NCBI GenBank assembly: GCA_937944145.1
Contig: CALDZK010000001.1
Coordinates: 124,001 to 188,000 of the forward strand
DNA: 64,000 bases
Source of the DNA: an uncultured Candidatus Altimarinota bacterium
GTDB lineage: Bacteria; Patescibacteriota; Gracilibacteria; BD1-5; UBA6164
Reading direction: 5' to 3'
A program made the position numbers and the translations under genes. Shown one piece after another: positions 42,950-55,121 of the stretch; within the stretch, counting starts at the first letter, position 1, and every line of letters starts with the position of its first letter. The notes beneath the pieces are model-generated. The model had not been told where the DNA came from. It searched no databases and saw nothing but the letters and a program-made list of their open reading frames with translations.

Positions 42950-43936
42950 CTAAGTAATCGCTCCACCACAACTCGTACCAGCTCACGCAGTACAACCAAA
43001 ACAATAATCTCGCACCATAATGTTTTTAATAACATCTAGACTCCCTGCGTTTAAAATATCTTTGAGTGTAAGAGTTTTTCCATCCTTCCCTATAGCTGGG
43101 ACAGACTCTACTTGATTAAAGTCACAATCGTAGATATTTCCATTATAATCTACCGATAAAAACGTACGGCACATCAGAGAATCGAGAGTAGAATGGTTAT
43201 AATTATCAGCCAAAAAATCTATGTATGGATCATAGAGATTTTTGACTTTGAGGTATTTTTTAAACCTTCCACATGGTATATTTGCAAAGGCAAAGAGGTT
43301 GTGAAACTCTATACCAAAATTTTTTCTGAGAAATTTTTTGTAATCATCCTGGAGTTTCATCTGATTAGGAGCGAGAGAAAACTCATCTACGGTATTTGGA
43401 ATTTGTGTGTTATACACGAGGTTCAAAACGAGATTATCTTGTTTTCCATATCAGAGCTCATTGAGTTTCTGAAGCGCTGTTATAGATCCTTCAAATACTC
43501 AATCTCCTCTCATAGAATCTACATTGTCTTGTGTATAACATGGTAAACTCGCTGTTACTTCCAGACCATGTTCACGGAAAAATTCTGGATAATCAGTATA
43601 TCCATCCTCAAGAAGTACTACCAAGTTTGAACGAACAATTACACGTTTTCATTTTTTTCTAGCAGCGAGAGCTATTTCTTTAAATCCATTATTCATCTCA
43701 GGAGCTCATCCAGTCAGATCGACAGTTTGTATCTGATCAAACCTCTCAATAATCTCAAGTATGTCTTCTAAAGCTCCCGTGTTTAATTCCTCAGTTCTAT
43801 GTGGCCCTGCGTCAACATGACAATGAGTACAAGTAATATTGCATATCTTTCCAAGCTGAATTTGCAATGTATCTATACTACGTTTCTCTAATAGCTTTCC
43901 TTGTAGCTTCTTTAAAAATTTTAAATTGGTTTCCAC
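42950..43936 (-). CDS. arsS: Radical SAM protein of the ArsS (arsenosugar biosynthesis) family
   Basis: 328 residues. IQLGKICNITCTHCHVDAGP binds the [4Fe-4S] cluster through Cys32, Cys36 and Cys39. Further family marks: TVDLTGGAPEMN, TASLPCYTQDNVDSMRG, LVYNTQIPN, DYKKFLRKNFGIEFHNL, LMCRTFLSVDYNGNIYDCDF and the C-terminal CFGCTAGAGTSCGG. These match ArsS closely. ArsS builds the 5'-deoxyadenosyl-arsenic intermediate of arsenosugars. No arsM methyltransferase is seen, so the substrate may not be arsenic. The Gly of LTGGAPEM is UGA. Confidence 0.88.
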
Positions 43937-43945
43937 TCTTGTGTA

Positions 43946-44779
43946 CTAAATAAGTATTGTTTGTTGTTGTATCTTTTGTCCTTGTTGTTTGGTTTCTATC
44001 TCTGGCAGTATATCACAGTTATCCCAAAGTCCAGTAGAAAACGTCTCTATATACTCTGGAGAAAGATGGAACTCTATCATCTTACATGCAGTAGTACTTG
44101 CATCATACAAAAATGATTTTTGTTGCACTTCTATAGTCTCATCAGTTTTTGGAATCAAAAGCACATACCACCCTCTGAGTGTTCCATCATTTGCGGGCAT
44201 ACCGATAACTCACGTATTGATCCACGTATGATCTCAAGACGACTGTATAAATGGTATCCCACTATGTCATCCGATGATAATATCAGCTCTGGTAGCATCA
44301 AATTCTCCTTGTTTTATATCCCATGGAGTAGAGTAAAAAACAAACTGAGAAACATCACTATAACTCCCATGGACAAGTACTATATTCTTTCATTGCATCT
44401 CAAAAGATATGTTTCTGGCAATAGTAGAAAAATACTCTTTTGAGTCGTGAGACAACTCCTCTCTGGCATAATTATACCAAATAGAAGAGAGCCTGTCACA
44501 CTTACTCCCTGACTCAAAACCACAGCCACAATTATCCTGATCTGCGATGATTTGTTCTTCTGTATTCCCAAGAATCATACGCACCCCCCAGTCTTTCAAA
44601 AACTGTACTGTCTGTTCTGGTTGTCCACAATAGGCAACACTATCTCCAGTACAAAAGGTATGGTCTGGATCTATTCCTAGCTCTATAGATATATCTCTGA
44701 GTTTTTGAGTCGCTTGCAAGTTACTATAGGGTCATCAAAACACAAGAACTGGATGATTCAATTTTCAAAGATGCTTCAT
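43946..44779 (-). CDS. Calcineurin-like metallophosphoesterase of the ArsS cluster
   Basis: 277 residues. FGGPYSNLQATQKLRD, TFCTGDSVAYCGQPEQTV (metal-binding GD), ILGNTEEQI (GN[H/E]), CGCGFESGSKCDRLSS, VHGSYSDVSQFVF and GHSGIPF give the metal site set. The whole pattern, including GMPANDGTLRGWYVL, is that of metallophosphoesterases often encoded beside arsS. First gene of the four-gene unit, ending 9 bases before arsS. Confidence 0.85.
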
Positions 44780-44851
44780 GAGGTCAAAAAAGATCTATGA
44801 TAAAATACATGCTCAATTATATAGAAGATAAAAATCAAACAAGCAAAAGTT

Positions 44852-45946
44852 CTATTGAAATGATTCTATGTATTCTTCGTATCCTTCTTCTTGTAATTTA
44901 TCTACTGGGATAAACCTAAGTGCTGCAGAGTTGATACAGTGACGAAGTCCTCAAAACTCTTTTGGTCCATCTGGAAATATGTGCCCCAGATGAGCATCTG
45001 AAGAAGCAGATCTAGCTTCTATGCGGGGTATAAAAAGTTTGTTATCTCTGTGTTCTGTTACTACACCTTGATCTATAGTCTTTGTAAAACTCGGCCATCC
45101 TGTCTTTGAATCAAACTTATCAAGTGAACTATATAGAGGAGTTCCATCAACAACATCTACATAAATTCAAGCTTTTGTATTGTTCCAATATTCATTTTGA
45201 AAAGGTGGTTCTGTCCCCTCTTGTTGAGTTACATAATATTGAATGGGAGTAAGACGTTCTCTCAGTGAATCATCACCATACACACTTTCTGTCACTTCAG
45301 CTATACGCTCTTTCCAATTCTCCTCTATAAATCATTTTCTCCCACTGAGACGAGCATAGGTCTTGTATCTTGTAGGAGATTTTTTATAATAGTCTTGATG
45401 ATACTGTTCAGCTATATAAAAAGGAGTGAGTGGGATGATTTTTGTAGCAATAGCTGATGTAAATTTTCCTGAGTCTTCGAGAGATTTTTTTGATGCTTCT
45501 GCGATCTGTTTTTCTTCAGATCCATCATAATAAATAGCTGTTGTATACTGAAATCCTCTATCAGCAAACTGTCATCCTGGATCTGTGGGATCTATCTGTG
45601 TCCAAAACAATTCGACTAGAGTCTCATAGTCTATAACTTTCGGGTTATAAATAACCTGTACTCACTCTCTATGTAGAGTATCTGGTGCTGAACTTCCAGC
45701 ATATGTTGCTGTTTCCTCAGGTCATCCTATATACCCGACTATTGATTCTACTACTCCGTCTTGTGATTCAAATATTCCTTCCATACACCAAAAACACCCT
45801 CCAGCAAAATACGCAGACTGGGTCGGCCCTGTAAAAACAGGTTTTTGTAAGTCGTTATTTGGTCTCTGATCTCCAAAAACCATAGAAACTACGACTATCA
45901 GTAGTACTACGATCCCTGCTACTGAGATATCTTTTAATCCACGCAT
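44852..45946 (-). CDS. msrAB: Membrane-anchored bifunctional methionine sulfoxide reductase A/B
   Basis: 364 residues. An N-terminal membrane segment (8-24), then MsrA with [17 protein letters not shown] (Cys51 nucleophile), then MsrB with [23 protein letters not shown] and [13 protein letters not shown] (nucleophile Cys). Repairs S- and R-methionine sulfoxides, here facing outward. Electrons probably come from the thioredoxin-fold lipoprotein and DipZ-like protein encoded upstream. Confidence 0.94.
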
Positions 45947-45971
45947 TTCTATCTGTAATGAAATAAATATT

Positions 45972-46575
45972 TTACTGCACTATATACTCTTCACTTAAAA
46001 GTTCCTTAACTGATTGTTCTTTTTCTTCATATGCTCATTCTCAAAAATGCGTATAGCGAATATTTCCAGACTTATCTATCAAATACCATGCTGGCCAATA
46101 CCTATTATTGTAATCCCTCCATGTTGTAAAGTTGTTGTCCTGTACAACGGGGAAGCTTAGATCATATTGTTTTACAGCATTTGCTACGTTTTTTATATCT
46201 CTTTCATAGGAAAATTCTGGAGCATGAATACCAATAACTTTAAAGCCCTGATCTTTGTATTTTTTGTATAGTGCCTCTGTTTCATCTAGTGTACGTATAC
46301 AATTGATACAGCTAAATGTCCAAAATTTTACAGCAACTACTTCTCACCTTAACTCTTCTAAAGAAGTAATAGGATCAGTATTGAGCCAGTTTTCAAGACC
46401 AGCAAAATCTGGTGCTCTATATCAAGTTGGAGCTACTACAGACCCCCTCTCTGGTTTAAGTATGTCTTTAGGATTCAAAAATCAAAAGAGACTCTTAGAA
46501 ACATCTTCACATTTTCCATCTTCACACTGGTATCTTTGTCAATCAGTCGTGTTACGAATCTCTAGTTTTTTTTTT
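45972..46575 (-). CDS. C-terminal redoxin half of a DipZ-like protein, in a shifted frame
   Basis: No start codon begins this frame; it opens after a TAA upstream of an A10 run. It reads LEIRNTTDGQRYQCEDG, LRGEVVAVKFWTFSCINC (redox CxxC), PVVQDNNFTTWRDYNNRYWP and IRYTHFGEGAYEEKEQ, the AhpC/TSA-like domain of DipZ and NHL-redoxin proteins. It should be fused to the CcdA half; adding one A to the run joins the two. See the slippage site entry. If slippage does not happen it is dead. Confidence 0.65.
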
Positions 46576-47317
46576 CTTCTATCTTATCAAGTTCGAGATT
46601 ATCTATAATACTTTGCTCAAAATTTGTAGTATTGAGAAAACCAGCATCCAAGATAGCTGCTTCTATCTTTTTGTCATATCCAGATATGATAGCAATACCT
46701 ACAAAAATAAATATAACTCAAAGGATCTTTTTGAATATACCATTTGGATCACTTGCCCACTTGAGATTCTTGACAAGTTTTTGTCCAAATATAGCAATCG
46801 CAAGGAGTATAGCAGCAAGTCAAAGAATATAGGCAATAAGAGAAGTTATCCCTATCAAAAATCCTGCTGGGAGAATAATAGCAAGTATAAGAGCATATGT
46901 AGGACTACAGCTACTAAAAACTGGTCCAAGAGCAAAACCCATAAGTACATACTTCAGTGTTCCATTTTTTGATGAGCTCTTATTTAGGAGCTTATTAGAG
47001 TTATCTGAAAATCCGAGCTTTGTAGAGAGGTTTTTCCACAGGTTTGGAAAAAGTGTAATAATCCCCAGACCTATAATCAATCATCCTGAAAAACTCTTCC
47101 AAAAAGTCGGAGATACTCCGATCAAAACAGTAGAGGCTTTGAGAAGAAGTGAGAAAATCAAAATAGATACACTCAAAGAAGCTATAATAATATAGGGAGT
47201 GTATTTGTTTTTATCATCTTCTACACTCGCTCCGAGTATAATAGGAAGTATCGGAAGCACACAAGGTGCAAGAACCGTAAGTACTCCAGAAAGAAAAGCA
47301 ATAATTAAAAGCGTCAT
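46562..47317 (-). CDS. CcdA-like disulfide transporter (N-terminal half of DipZ-like protein)
   Basis: 251 residues as read, with about six membrane segments. Redox cysteines appear in VLAPCVLPILP (Cys19) and GPVFSSCSPTYALIL, as in CcdA/DsbD. Passes reducing power from cytoplasmic thioredoxin across the membrane. The reading ends KKKN-TAG just after the A10 run. In DipZ the CcdA part continues into a redoxin domain, which here lies downstream in another frame. The start ATG at 47315-47317 is the first residue of the first helix. Confidence 0.85.
46566..46575 (-). promoter_or_regulatory. A10 homopolymer, candidate transcriptional slippage site
   Basis: Ten consecutive A on the coding strand at the CcdA-redoxin junction. 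A10 gives the stop; A11 (or A8) restores one frame through both domains. Confidence 0.55.
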
Positions 47318-47351
47318 AATAACAATCTAAAAAATAAAATCATCTCTCACT

Positions 47352-47380
47352 CGTCATCGTAAGAGTTTCTCACGATGACG
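47352..47380. terminator. Hairpin after the triple-thioredoxin gene
   Basis: Nine-bp perfect stem CGTCATCGT/ACGATGACG with an 11-base loop; no strong T-tract, so it may be an mRNA-processing or stability hairpin. Confidence 0.5.
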
Positions 47381-47393
47381 TAAACAAATGAGT

Positions 47394-48599
47394 TTAGAGT
47401 TTCTCAGTAATCGATTCAAGAGTGTTTCCACCAGCCCACTTTGTAAGCAGATTTCCATCACTATCAACACTTACGAGTGTATGCTGAGATACAACTCCGT
47501 ATTTTTTTCTGAGTTCTAAGTCTGTATCAAAATCAGCCTTTAAAATAGTAAGTCCCTCAGGTATATTTGCAGCCTTGAGTTGAGACTCAAGGGCCTTACA
47601 GCTTGCACACCACTCAGCGTGGAAAAATACAACTGTATTTTTCGCGTCACCTACAAGTGACTCATCATAATCTACAAATGAACCCGCAAGTTCTGTAGTT
47701 GTCTCAACTATTTTTTCTTCTGCCTGTACTTCCTGAGTCGGAGCGCTTGCAGTTGGTTGTGGTTTAGATTTTCCACCCTTATGTTCCCCGAGACTCTCTA
47801 TAATATCATCTACTGTGAGAGATCCTTGCCACATACCGAGTTTGTTCATTTTCTTATCTACTTCTACGAAAGTATGTTTTGTAACAACCCCAAATTGTTT
47901 TTTAAGCTCTGTTTGTGTGTCATAATCTAGCTGAAATACACTCAGTCATGGAGGAACTCCTGACTCTTCGAGATTTGCTTCTGTAGTTTTACAGGTTCCA
48001 CACCATTCAGCGTGAAAAAATAAAACTCTTCTTCATTGTCCAGCTTTTACTGCTGCTGCTACATCTTCTCCAGTAGAGATTTTTTCATATACTCATTGAG
48101 TATCTGTAACATCTGTCACTGCTGTAACACCGAGTTCTCCTTGGATATCTTCTACTGACTTTCCTCAGATCCATTTCTTGATCATATTTCCCTCATTATC
48201 TACTTGCACAAAAGTATGTTGTGCTACGACTCCATATTTTTTTCTAAGTTCAAAATTGCTATCATAGTCTACACTCAAAAGTGTAAGATTGTCTGGTATT
48301 GTTGATTGTCATAATGTCTCATCAAGAGCGTTACAACTCGGACACCATGCAGCGTTAAAGAACAACACTACATCATCTGATCCACTTGCTATAGCTTCTG
48401 GAGTATACTCTTGGTATACTGCAGATATAGGAGTTACTAACTCTGTATCGAGAGCAACTATATCTTCTTGCAAGGACTCTTCTTGTACTTCTGGGAGGTT
48501 AGCAACAGGAGTTTCTACTACCTGAGCTACTTCACTTTTACCACATGATATAAGAAAAATTGGAAGAACAAACAATGCAAAAATTAGCTTTTTACTCAT
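47394..48599 (-). CDS. Lipoprotein with three thioredoxin-like domains
   Basis: 401 residues. Lipoprotein signal with lipobox LISC (Cys19). Three thioredoxin domains with motifs AAWCPSC (Cys86/89), AEWCGTC (Cys200/203) and AEWCASC (about Cys331/334), each followed by a KKYGVVxQHTxVxVD cis-Pro-less strand in which the usual cis-proline is replaced by His-Thr. Tethered outside the membrane, it probably relays electrons from the CcdA protein to MsrAB or surface proteins. Confidence 0.9.
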
Positions 48600-48647
48600 A
48601 GCTATTTCTTTAGAATTATAAAATAATAATTGGATCTAAATATTATA

Positions 48648-48680
48648 AAAAAAGACTTAAATCAAGCTTAAGTCTTTTTT
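48648..48680. terminator. Terminator of the response-regulator transcript
   Basis: Thirteen-bp stem AAAAAAGACTTAA/TTAAGTCTTTTTT, seven-base loop. Confidence 0.85.
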
Positions 48681-48692
48681 ATAATATTTTCT

Positions 48693-49367
48693 CTATTCTC
48701 AGAGGGTATATCCTACTCATTTTATAGTTTTTATGACAGCTTTTCAGAGCTTGCTCCTGAGGTTGGAAATATATACATCAAGTTTATTGTCCCCTCACTC
48801 AAACAGGGCATCTGTTCACCAAAGGTACTCTATAATATCGCTACGACTCACCACGCTCTGTTTTTGGTCAATAAGTTTTTGAAGTATAAGAAATTCTTTT
48901 TGTGTGAGGTGTACTTCTTCTCATTCTTTATTCCGAAATGTTCTCTTTTCCGTACATATCTCAGCCCCTGCAACCATAATACAGGCTTGTTCTTGGTTTA
49001 CTCCAGTAGTCTCACTCGAGAGATGAACACGTATACGAGCAAGTAACTCTCTGAGATCAAAAGGCTTCACGAGATAGTCTATAGCTCACATCTCAAAACC
49101 GAGTAATCTATCATCAACGCCCCCCCTTGCAGTAGTCATAATAATAGGAGTATTTTTCTTTTGAGAAACCTTACGAGCAATAGTAATACCATCAACTTCA
49201 GGAAGTGAAAGATCTAATAGAATAATATCATAATCTCCTCTTGTAGCTTTTTCTATACCAACTTCCCCATCAAAAGCCTGATCTACGCAGTAATCTTCCA
49301 TTTCTAAATATTCTTTTACATTTTGGGAGATATCTTTGTTGTCTTCTATCAGAAGTATATTCTTCAT
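48693..49367 (-). CDS. OmpR-family response regulator
   Basis: 224 residues. Receiver domain with phospho-acceptor Asp52 in DIILLDLSLP, acidic pair EDN, and conserved Thr/Lys (MTTARG, LVKPF). The C-terminal winged helix ends IKTIKGVGYTLGE, the DNA-contact hairpin (three Gly are UGA). Its kinase partner is probably the product of 55122-56450, separated by the two giant pilin-like genes. Confidence 0.94.
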
Positions 49368-49389
49368 ATTTCTTTAATTTAATATTTTA

Positions 49390-51720
49390 TTATCTATAAA
49401 ATAATTCTAACCTCAGTCACGTAAAATACAAATCTTTATTATTATTCGCATCTAGTCACAGATACCAATCAAAACTCTCTGGGGCTTTATATATCCTATG
49501 ACGAACCTGTTCACGAGCCCATACTCTCGGTTCTCCACCATCATCTATAACTTGAGTTGCCAGAGTTCGAACCTGTCCATTTGTAGAAAATGTTCCATCA
49601 TCATAATGAACTCTGTTATGAAATACGTATCACTCATACGGATTGATATCTGCTGCTGTTTCTATAGCAAAAGTCATAATATTTGCTGCTAAAACTGTTT
49701 CTAAATCATTAGTATCAAAAGTCGGAGTATTTGCCATATCTTTAAATATTCCATCTCCACTAGTTATGAGTAAATATCCTCTTCCATGTCGACGAAGAAC
49801 AACTGTTGGAGTGAAAGGAGCTCTATTTTCTCGAGCTATGACAATATCCTCTGGTCATACATTGAGATCAAGTGCGCTACGTCTATATGGTCCTGTTAGG
49901 AGTTTTCATCTCAGATCAATTCACAAACCAATACTTCCGTTTACGATAGGATGATCCACATCCTGTACAATCCACTGTTCCCCCCTAACACCATTAGTAA
50001 CAGCAATACCATTAGCATTATACTCCTGTGTAGAAACACCATAAAACTCACCAAGTGGATCATAGTCCTGTTCATCATTTGTTGATATCAAAAACCCTCA
50101 TGCCTGTACCCACTCATCTATTGCTTGTTTTTCCGAGTCAGAATACGTACTAGTTCCAAAACGATCTATCCCTGAACTCGGAGTAAATCAGTCAAAAAGT
50201 ATCTCCCCATCAAGGTAAGAAGTAGTAACATTCGAAACCGGTTCCACAACGCTATAAAAGAAATTTGTCAGATTTCACCCTGGTCAAAAATTGGCTGTAT
50301 TTGCTAGTTTTCTATTAAATCAAACAAATTTACATCATGGGTTATTGCTATCATTCGTACAAGTTCCTATCGTCCAAGGATTACTTTTTCATCATAGTAT
50401 CGTAACCTCATCACTGTCTGAAGTACTGTTTGATCAAGTTCCTGAACCAAAGTCAGATCTCCACATAGTCATACGTAGTTGATACCCCTGTCTGAGAAGA
50501 GTCGGATCACCAAACTTGATTCTATAGTTTGAAGAATAGTTTCCTGTCTGACGAAGTGCAAAATTATTTCCATCAAGTTGAGCAGGAAGTGGCACTATCT
50601 GGTGATTAAGTATATCATTTTCTATAGCTCCTACCACACCAAGCCCTCCAGCAAAATCTCCATTTTCGAGATGGTTATCTCAAACACGGGTCCATCCTCA
50701 TCACTCAGAAGTCATATCACAATACACCTCATAAGGAGGGTTTGCTCCACTTCCATCATCATCAATGATATAGTTTCCATCCCCTATACTCTTTCCATTA
50801 TCTAGTATATCTTTACAGTTAAAGAAAAACTTGAAGCGAACTCTAAAAACATCTGCAAGAAAGTTTTTGAGCTTTGAAACCGTATCATCTTCGCTCAAAA
50901 ATCTATATCTATCAAAACTCTCGGTTGGACTTATAGCATATATAAACTTGAGATTATCTGAAAAATCCTGTATTCATTGATCTGTTTTAAGTTCTAAAGT
51001 AGAGCCAGAAAATACTACTGGATCACTCACATTGAAATCAAAGCCTCCATTTGTATCTAAAACACCATTGTAAACCTCAGGAATATTGTAAAACTGATCA
51101 TATACCAAACGTGTTTGAGTAATAATATCAATAATGTCAGGGGAAGAAAAGTCACTTGTTATGATGGAAGGACTCGCTATATAATGAAAATCATCTCACA
51201 CAGGAATACGAACCATGAGTTCATTATAATTTCATCTTACATACGCAGTTGGGATACTCGCATGAGCTCTTGGTACTACTAGTCACGCAATATCATCAAA
51301 AGCATCAACGTCCTGTATGTTTTCAATCATTCCTCCGACCTGGTATTCTGTCGCATTATTTGTTATAGAGTAGGTGTATTCAATATCGTCATAGAGGGGG
51401 TCAGTCGGATAATCCTTTCCAAAGACTCAGATGTTATGGTTAACTCTTTCTCAAAAAACTCACTGAGTCCAAGCTACTGAGCCACTATAGGTAACATCTC
51501 TAGATTTATCAGGATTGGGATATACGTTTCTCTTGGTATAAAATATATCAAGATTCCTACTGATAGTATCTATATCTGTGATACGTCACGCATCACGAGA
51601 ATCACTAAAGTTCTGAAAAAAATACACAGTCGCAAGGGTCGATGTAATAGCTACTATTGTCATAGTAATAACGAGCTCTACAAGGGTAAAACCAAGAATT
51701 TTTTTGTGTAGTGTATACAT
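49390..51720 (-). CDS. Giant pilin-like adhesin with fibrinogen-like domain
   Basis: 776 residues. Prepilin N-terminus KKILGFTLVELVITM with cleavage after Gly. After a pilin-like domain, residues near 300-450 include CKDILDNGKSIGDGNYIIDD, VYCDMTSEGGGWTRVGDN, the GGGWT hallmark of fibrinogen C-terminal-like domains. A later part (about 550-680) has DEWVQAGGFLISTNDE and RRHGRGYLLITSGDG, resembling a glutamine-amidotransferase-like or DUF4350 fold. Ends at TAA 49390. Translation is continuous through many UGA codons. Starts three bases after the stop of pilin B. Probably a pilus-tip or surface adhesin. Confidence 0.8.
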
Positions 51721-51723
51721 ATG

Positions 51724-54700
51724 TTATCTATAATAATTTTCCATTTCAACTCCAGTAATAAAAAATGGTCCAGCGATACCGTTTCCTATATCCCAACTAA
51801 TACTCTTTACGGGACTCTCTAGATCTACTCTCGCAAGGTGTCTCTCCCAATCACCATCTGTATCCATAACTTCAAAACTGGCAGTTCCAGATTCGTTTGT
51901 TCCATCTATATACTCGATATTATATGCAAATATAGAATCAGAAGTACCACTTACCCGGGCTGAGAGCCTTACTTCCTGTATCAAAAACTCTCATGGAACT
52001 TCTGAGAAGAACAGTTCATATCACTCAGAACTATCTCCCAGATGTCTCAAAACATAAGCACTCGGAATAGAACTCGGAGGAGATTTGACCGAAGGGCCAA
52101 CAACGACGTTATCACTGGGGCTATTGTAACCAGAAAAAGTATGCTCGTGTATATGAGATTGTTCTGAAAATTTCCCGTTGTTTACGTAGTTCTCTCCTAT
52201 CCTGGTCCAACCTCCACCATCTGTTTCCATGTCACAGTATACATTGTATGGGCTCTGTCATCCAGCACCATCTCTATCTACTCTATATACTCAGCTCGAT
52301 ATACCTCATCACAAATATATCTCTACTTCACGCAGGTTGATAAAGTTATTAGAAGTTGATTCTATCTCGAGTTTTTTAACGTTATGTATTTGTCCAATTC
52401 ATGCAAAGTCTAGATCTATAATAAAATCTCCCGAGGTATCCCAAAGAGGGTGGGTATATACTACAGCTCAAACGTCGTTATAGAGTCTGACAATAGCTCC
52501 AGAGAGTCTGTTACTACAACAACCTACTCTATTAAATATTCTCAAAAATCCTATCCTTTGAGAGGTATTCCACTCAAAATCTATCTTTGCTCCTCTATCT
52601 GCAGAATGATACTCAAAATCTAGATCTCCCTCTGTAGAAGTTACTCCATTAGCAATACCTCCTGTTCCATAGTTATTGAAACCAGAAGGACTCGCAGTGA
52701 TAGTAGCAAGAGGAGCAATGTTATTAATAAGTTGTGACTGGAGTATATCATTACAGAAGTACGGTCTAATAGGGTTGATCCCTATAGTATTTCCAAGAAT
52801 ATCTTCGAGATATCAAAGAGAACTATTATCCAAATGACGAGCTATATCTCTATAGATTATAGAATTATCATACAATCATCTGACTTCACTATCAACCTGT
52901 TGGAGTCCATCATAAGATCAAAGTGTAGACCTATCTCACTCATATATCAGTGGAGAATCTATATCAAAATCAAATCCTCCATCGAGATCTAGAGAAGTAT
53001 TTGAGTAACTCGCTGGGATGTTATCAAATCAGTTGTATACAAATTTTTTGTTTCGAGCAATACTCACAAGATCCGTATCTGAAGTATCATAAGTGATAAT
53101 AGAAGGAGTCGCAAACACATAATGCGTGTCCCCATCTCGAGCATGAGTAATAAGTCCGTTATAATCCCCAACTACATAGGTATCAGATGTAGGAAGTGCT
53201 GGAAGTGGGATAGAAGCAGAAACTACCTGTTTGGTAGTAATATCATAACTGGAACTCACTCATCATATAGAAAGAATCGTCGAAGCAACACTCGTCTGTT
53301 CAGGGGCTGATACTCTTCTTACTCTCACTTGTTGTCCACTCTCGATACTTCCGTCTAAGGAAGTAAATCCTCAGCCATTTATACTATACTCTCAACCAGA
53401 TACAGAAATAGGAGAAGGGGTATTTGTACCTGTTACTGTAATAATATCAGACTCATACAAAACTCCTACTTCAGCATCTAAAACCGAAGAAAAAGAGAAA
53501 GGATCTGGAGTACTATCTGGTGGTGGAGCTGGAGCTACAGTAGTAATACTAAAATCACTACTTACTCAACTAATCGTCAAAGTAACACTACTCGTAGTAG
53601 AATTATTACTAGAGGAATTTTGTCTTACAATAACACTGTCTCCATCTGAAACAGTAGAAGCTCCTGACCTAAAGGCTGCTCTATTTACACTGTATTGACC
53701 TCAACTACTTATAGATATAGGACTCTGTGTATTTATACCACGTATCACTATAGTATTAGAATCATAGGAAGTACTGAGTTCTGCATCTGTGATACTATCA
53801 ATAACAAATGAGTCAGGAGTTGTATCTGGCGCTGGTGGTGGAGCTGCAGATTCAGGAGGATTTGATTTGAAAGGATGACTATTGGGTAAATTGTCTTCTT
53901 GTCACCATTTATGCGCGAGATATCACTCTACTCTATGTCTATCCCCTATTGAGAGTTTGGAGTCAAAAATAAGTATTTCTCAAACAACAAGCTCAGAACT
54001 CTCTTGTGGAGCATGTCCATCTCGGTTAAATGACCAAGTTCTCCCAGAAATTGATCTCGTAGCTCACTGAGAGATTCTCCTTCAGATATTATAAAAAGCG
54101 TAGTTTATATTATCGGTATGAAACCCATATATAAAAGTACGACTCGTACGTCCTCCTGTTCTCGCAGGAGAACGGCTAAGATGTCTCGGGGCTCATCTAA
54201 TATTTAACGCATTTCTATAGGAACCATGATATCCTATGACATAATTTCCTCGTGTTGCCTGAAGTCAACGACCGTTACTATCTGTAGAACTGTGAAATGG
54301 ATCTATGTTACGAACTACATAAAATATATCCCCTGAAGTAATATCTGAATTGGTAAGTGTCATTCAAGTATCATCATCGAGATATACTCCCGGTCTGTTT
54401 CATCACAGAGTACTCGTAGCATACTGGATACTTCATCCCGAAAAGGTAGGGTCATTTGTCGATCCTGCAGGTGATTTATTTTTCCAAGAAGATATAGTTG
54501 CTCCATCAGAAGGATTGTCAGTTGTATCTCCATCTCCATCTATATCATAGCCATCAAGCCATATAGATGGGGAAAGCTCTAAAGGAGAAAAATCTGTACT
54601 TGCAAATGCTGTTGGAATCCCAAGATCTACAGTTGGGGTCTGAGCAAATAGCTGTAGAAGAGAATTTTCTCATTCAAATTGAGCTGCTATCTGATATTCT

Positions 54701-55056
54701 TTGAGATTCGCTGTAGTAGAATAGGTATATTTATTACCATGTTGTGGATCCTCGAGTTCCCCAAAAACTTTTCCAGTAATTCTCTGACTGAGTTCTCCAA
54801 AAACTCACTGAGTCCAGACAGTCGCTCCAGAGTAGGTGATACCTATAGGCTCAGTTACAGAAGGATATGCTCACTTGAAGTTACGATACAGTTGTAAAAC
54901 TGTCTCTACTTTATTGAGATCTGATTTGCGCTTGGTATCACGGGCATCAGAAGTATATCCTGTATACGCAAAAAAAGCTACTGATGAAAGTATAGCTCCT
55001 ATACTTATAACAACTAGTAGTTCTATAAGTGTAACTCATTTTCTATTTTTTGACAT
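51724..55056 (-). CDS. Giant pilin-like adhesin with LamG-like, discoidin-like and fibrinogen-like domains
   Basis: 1,110 residues. MSKNRKGVTLIELLVVISIG is a prepilin leader whose cleavage Gly is UGA. Then a LamG/concanavalin-like domain (about 165-395; SIWLDGYDIDGDGD, GEILIFDSKLSIGDRHRVEG), two Ig-like repeats of about 95 residues (DPFSFSSVLDAEVGVLYESD; SPISVSG), a discoidin F5/8-like domain (IGFLRIFNRVGCCSNRLSGA) and a fibrinogen-like domain (VYCDMETDGGGWTRIGENYV). All are carbohydrate- or protein-binding folds, so adhesion to host or substrate is likely. Ends at TAA 51724-51726. Confidence 0.82.
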
Positions 55057-55121
55057 GCAAAACAAAATGATTTCTATTAATACAAAACTATACTATAAAA
55101 ATCTGTAAAAATAGAAACGTT

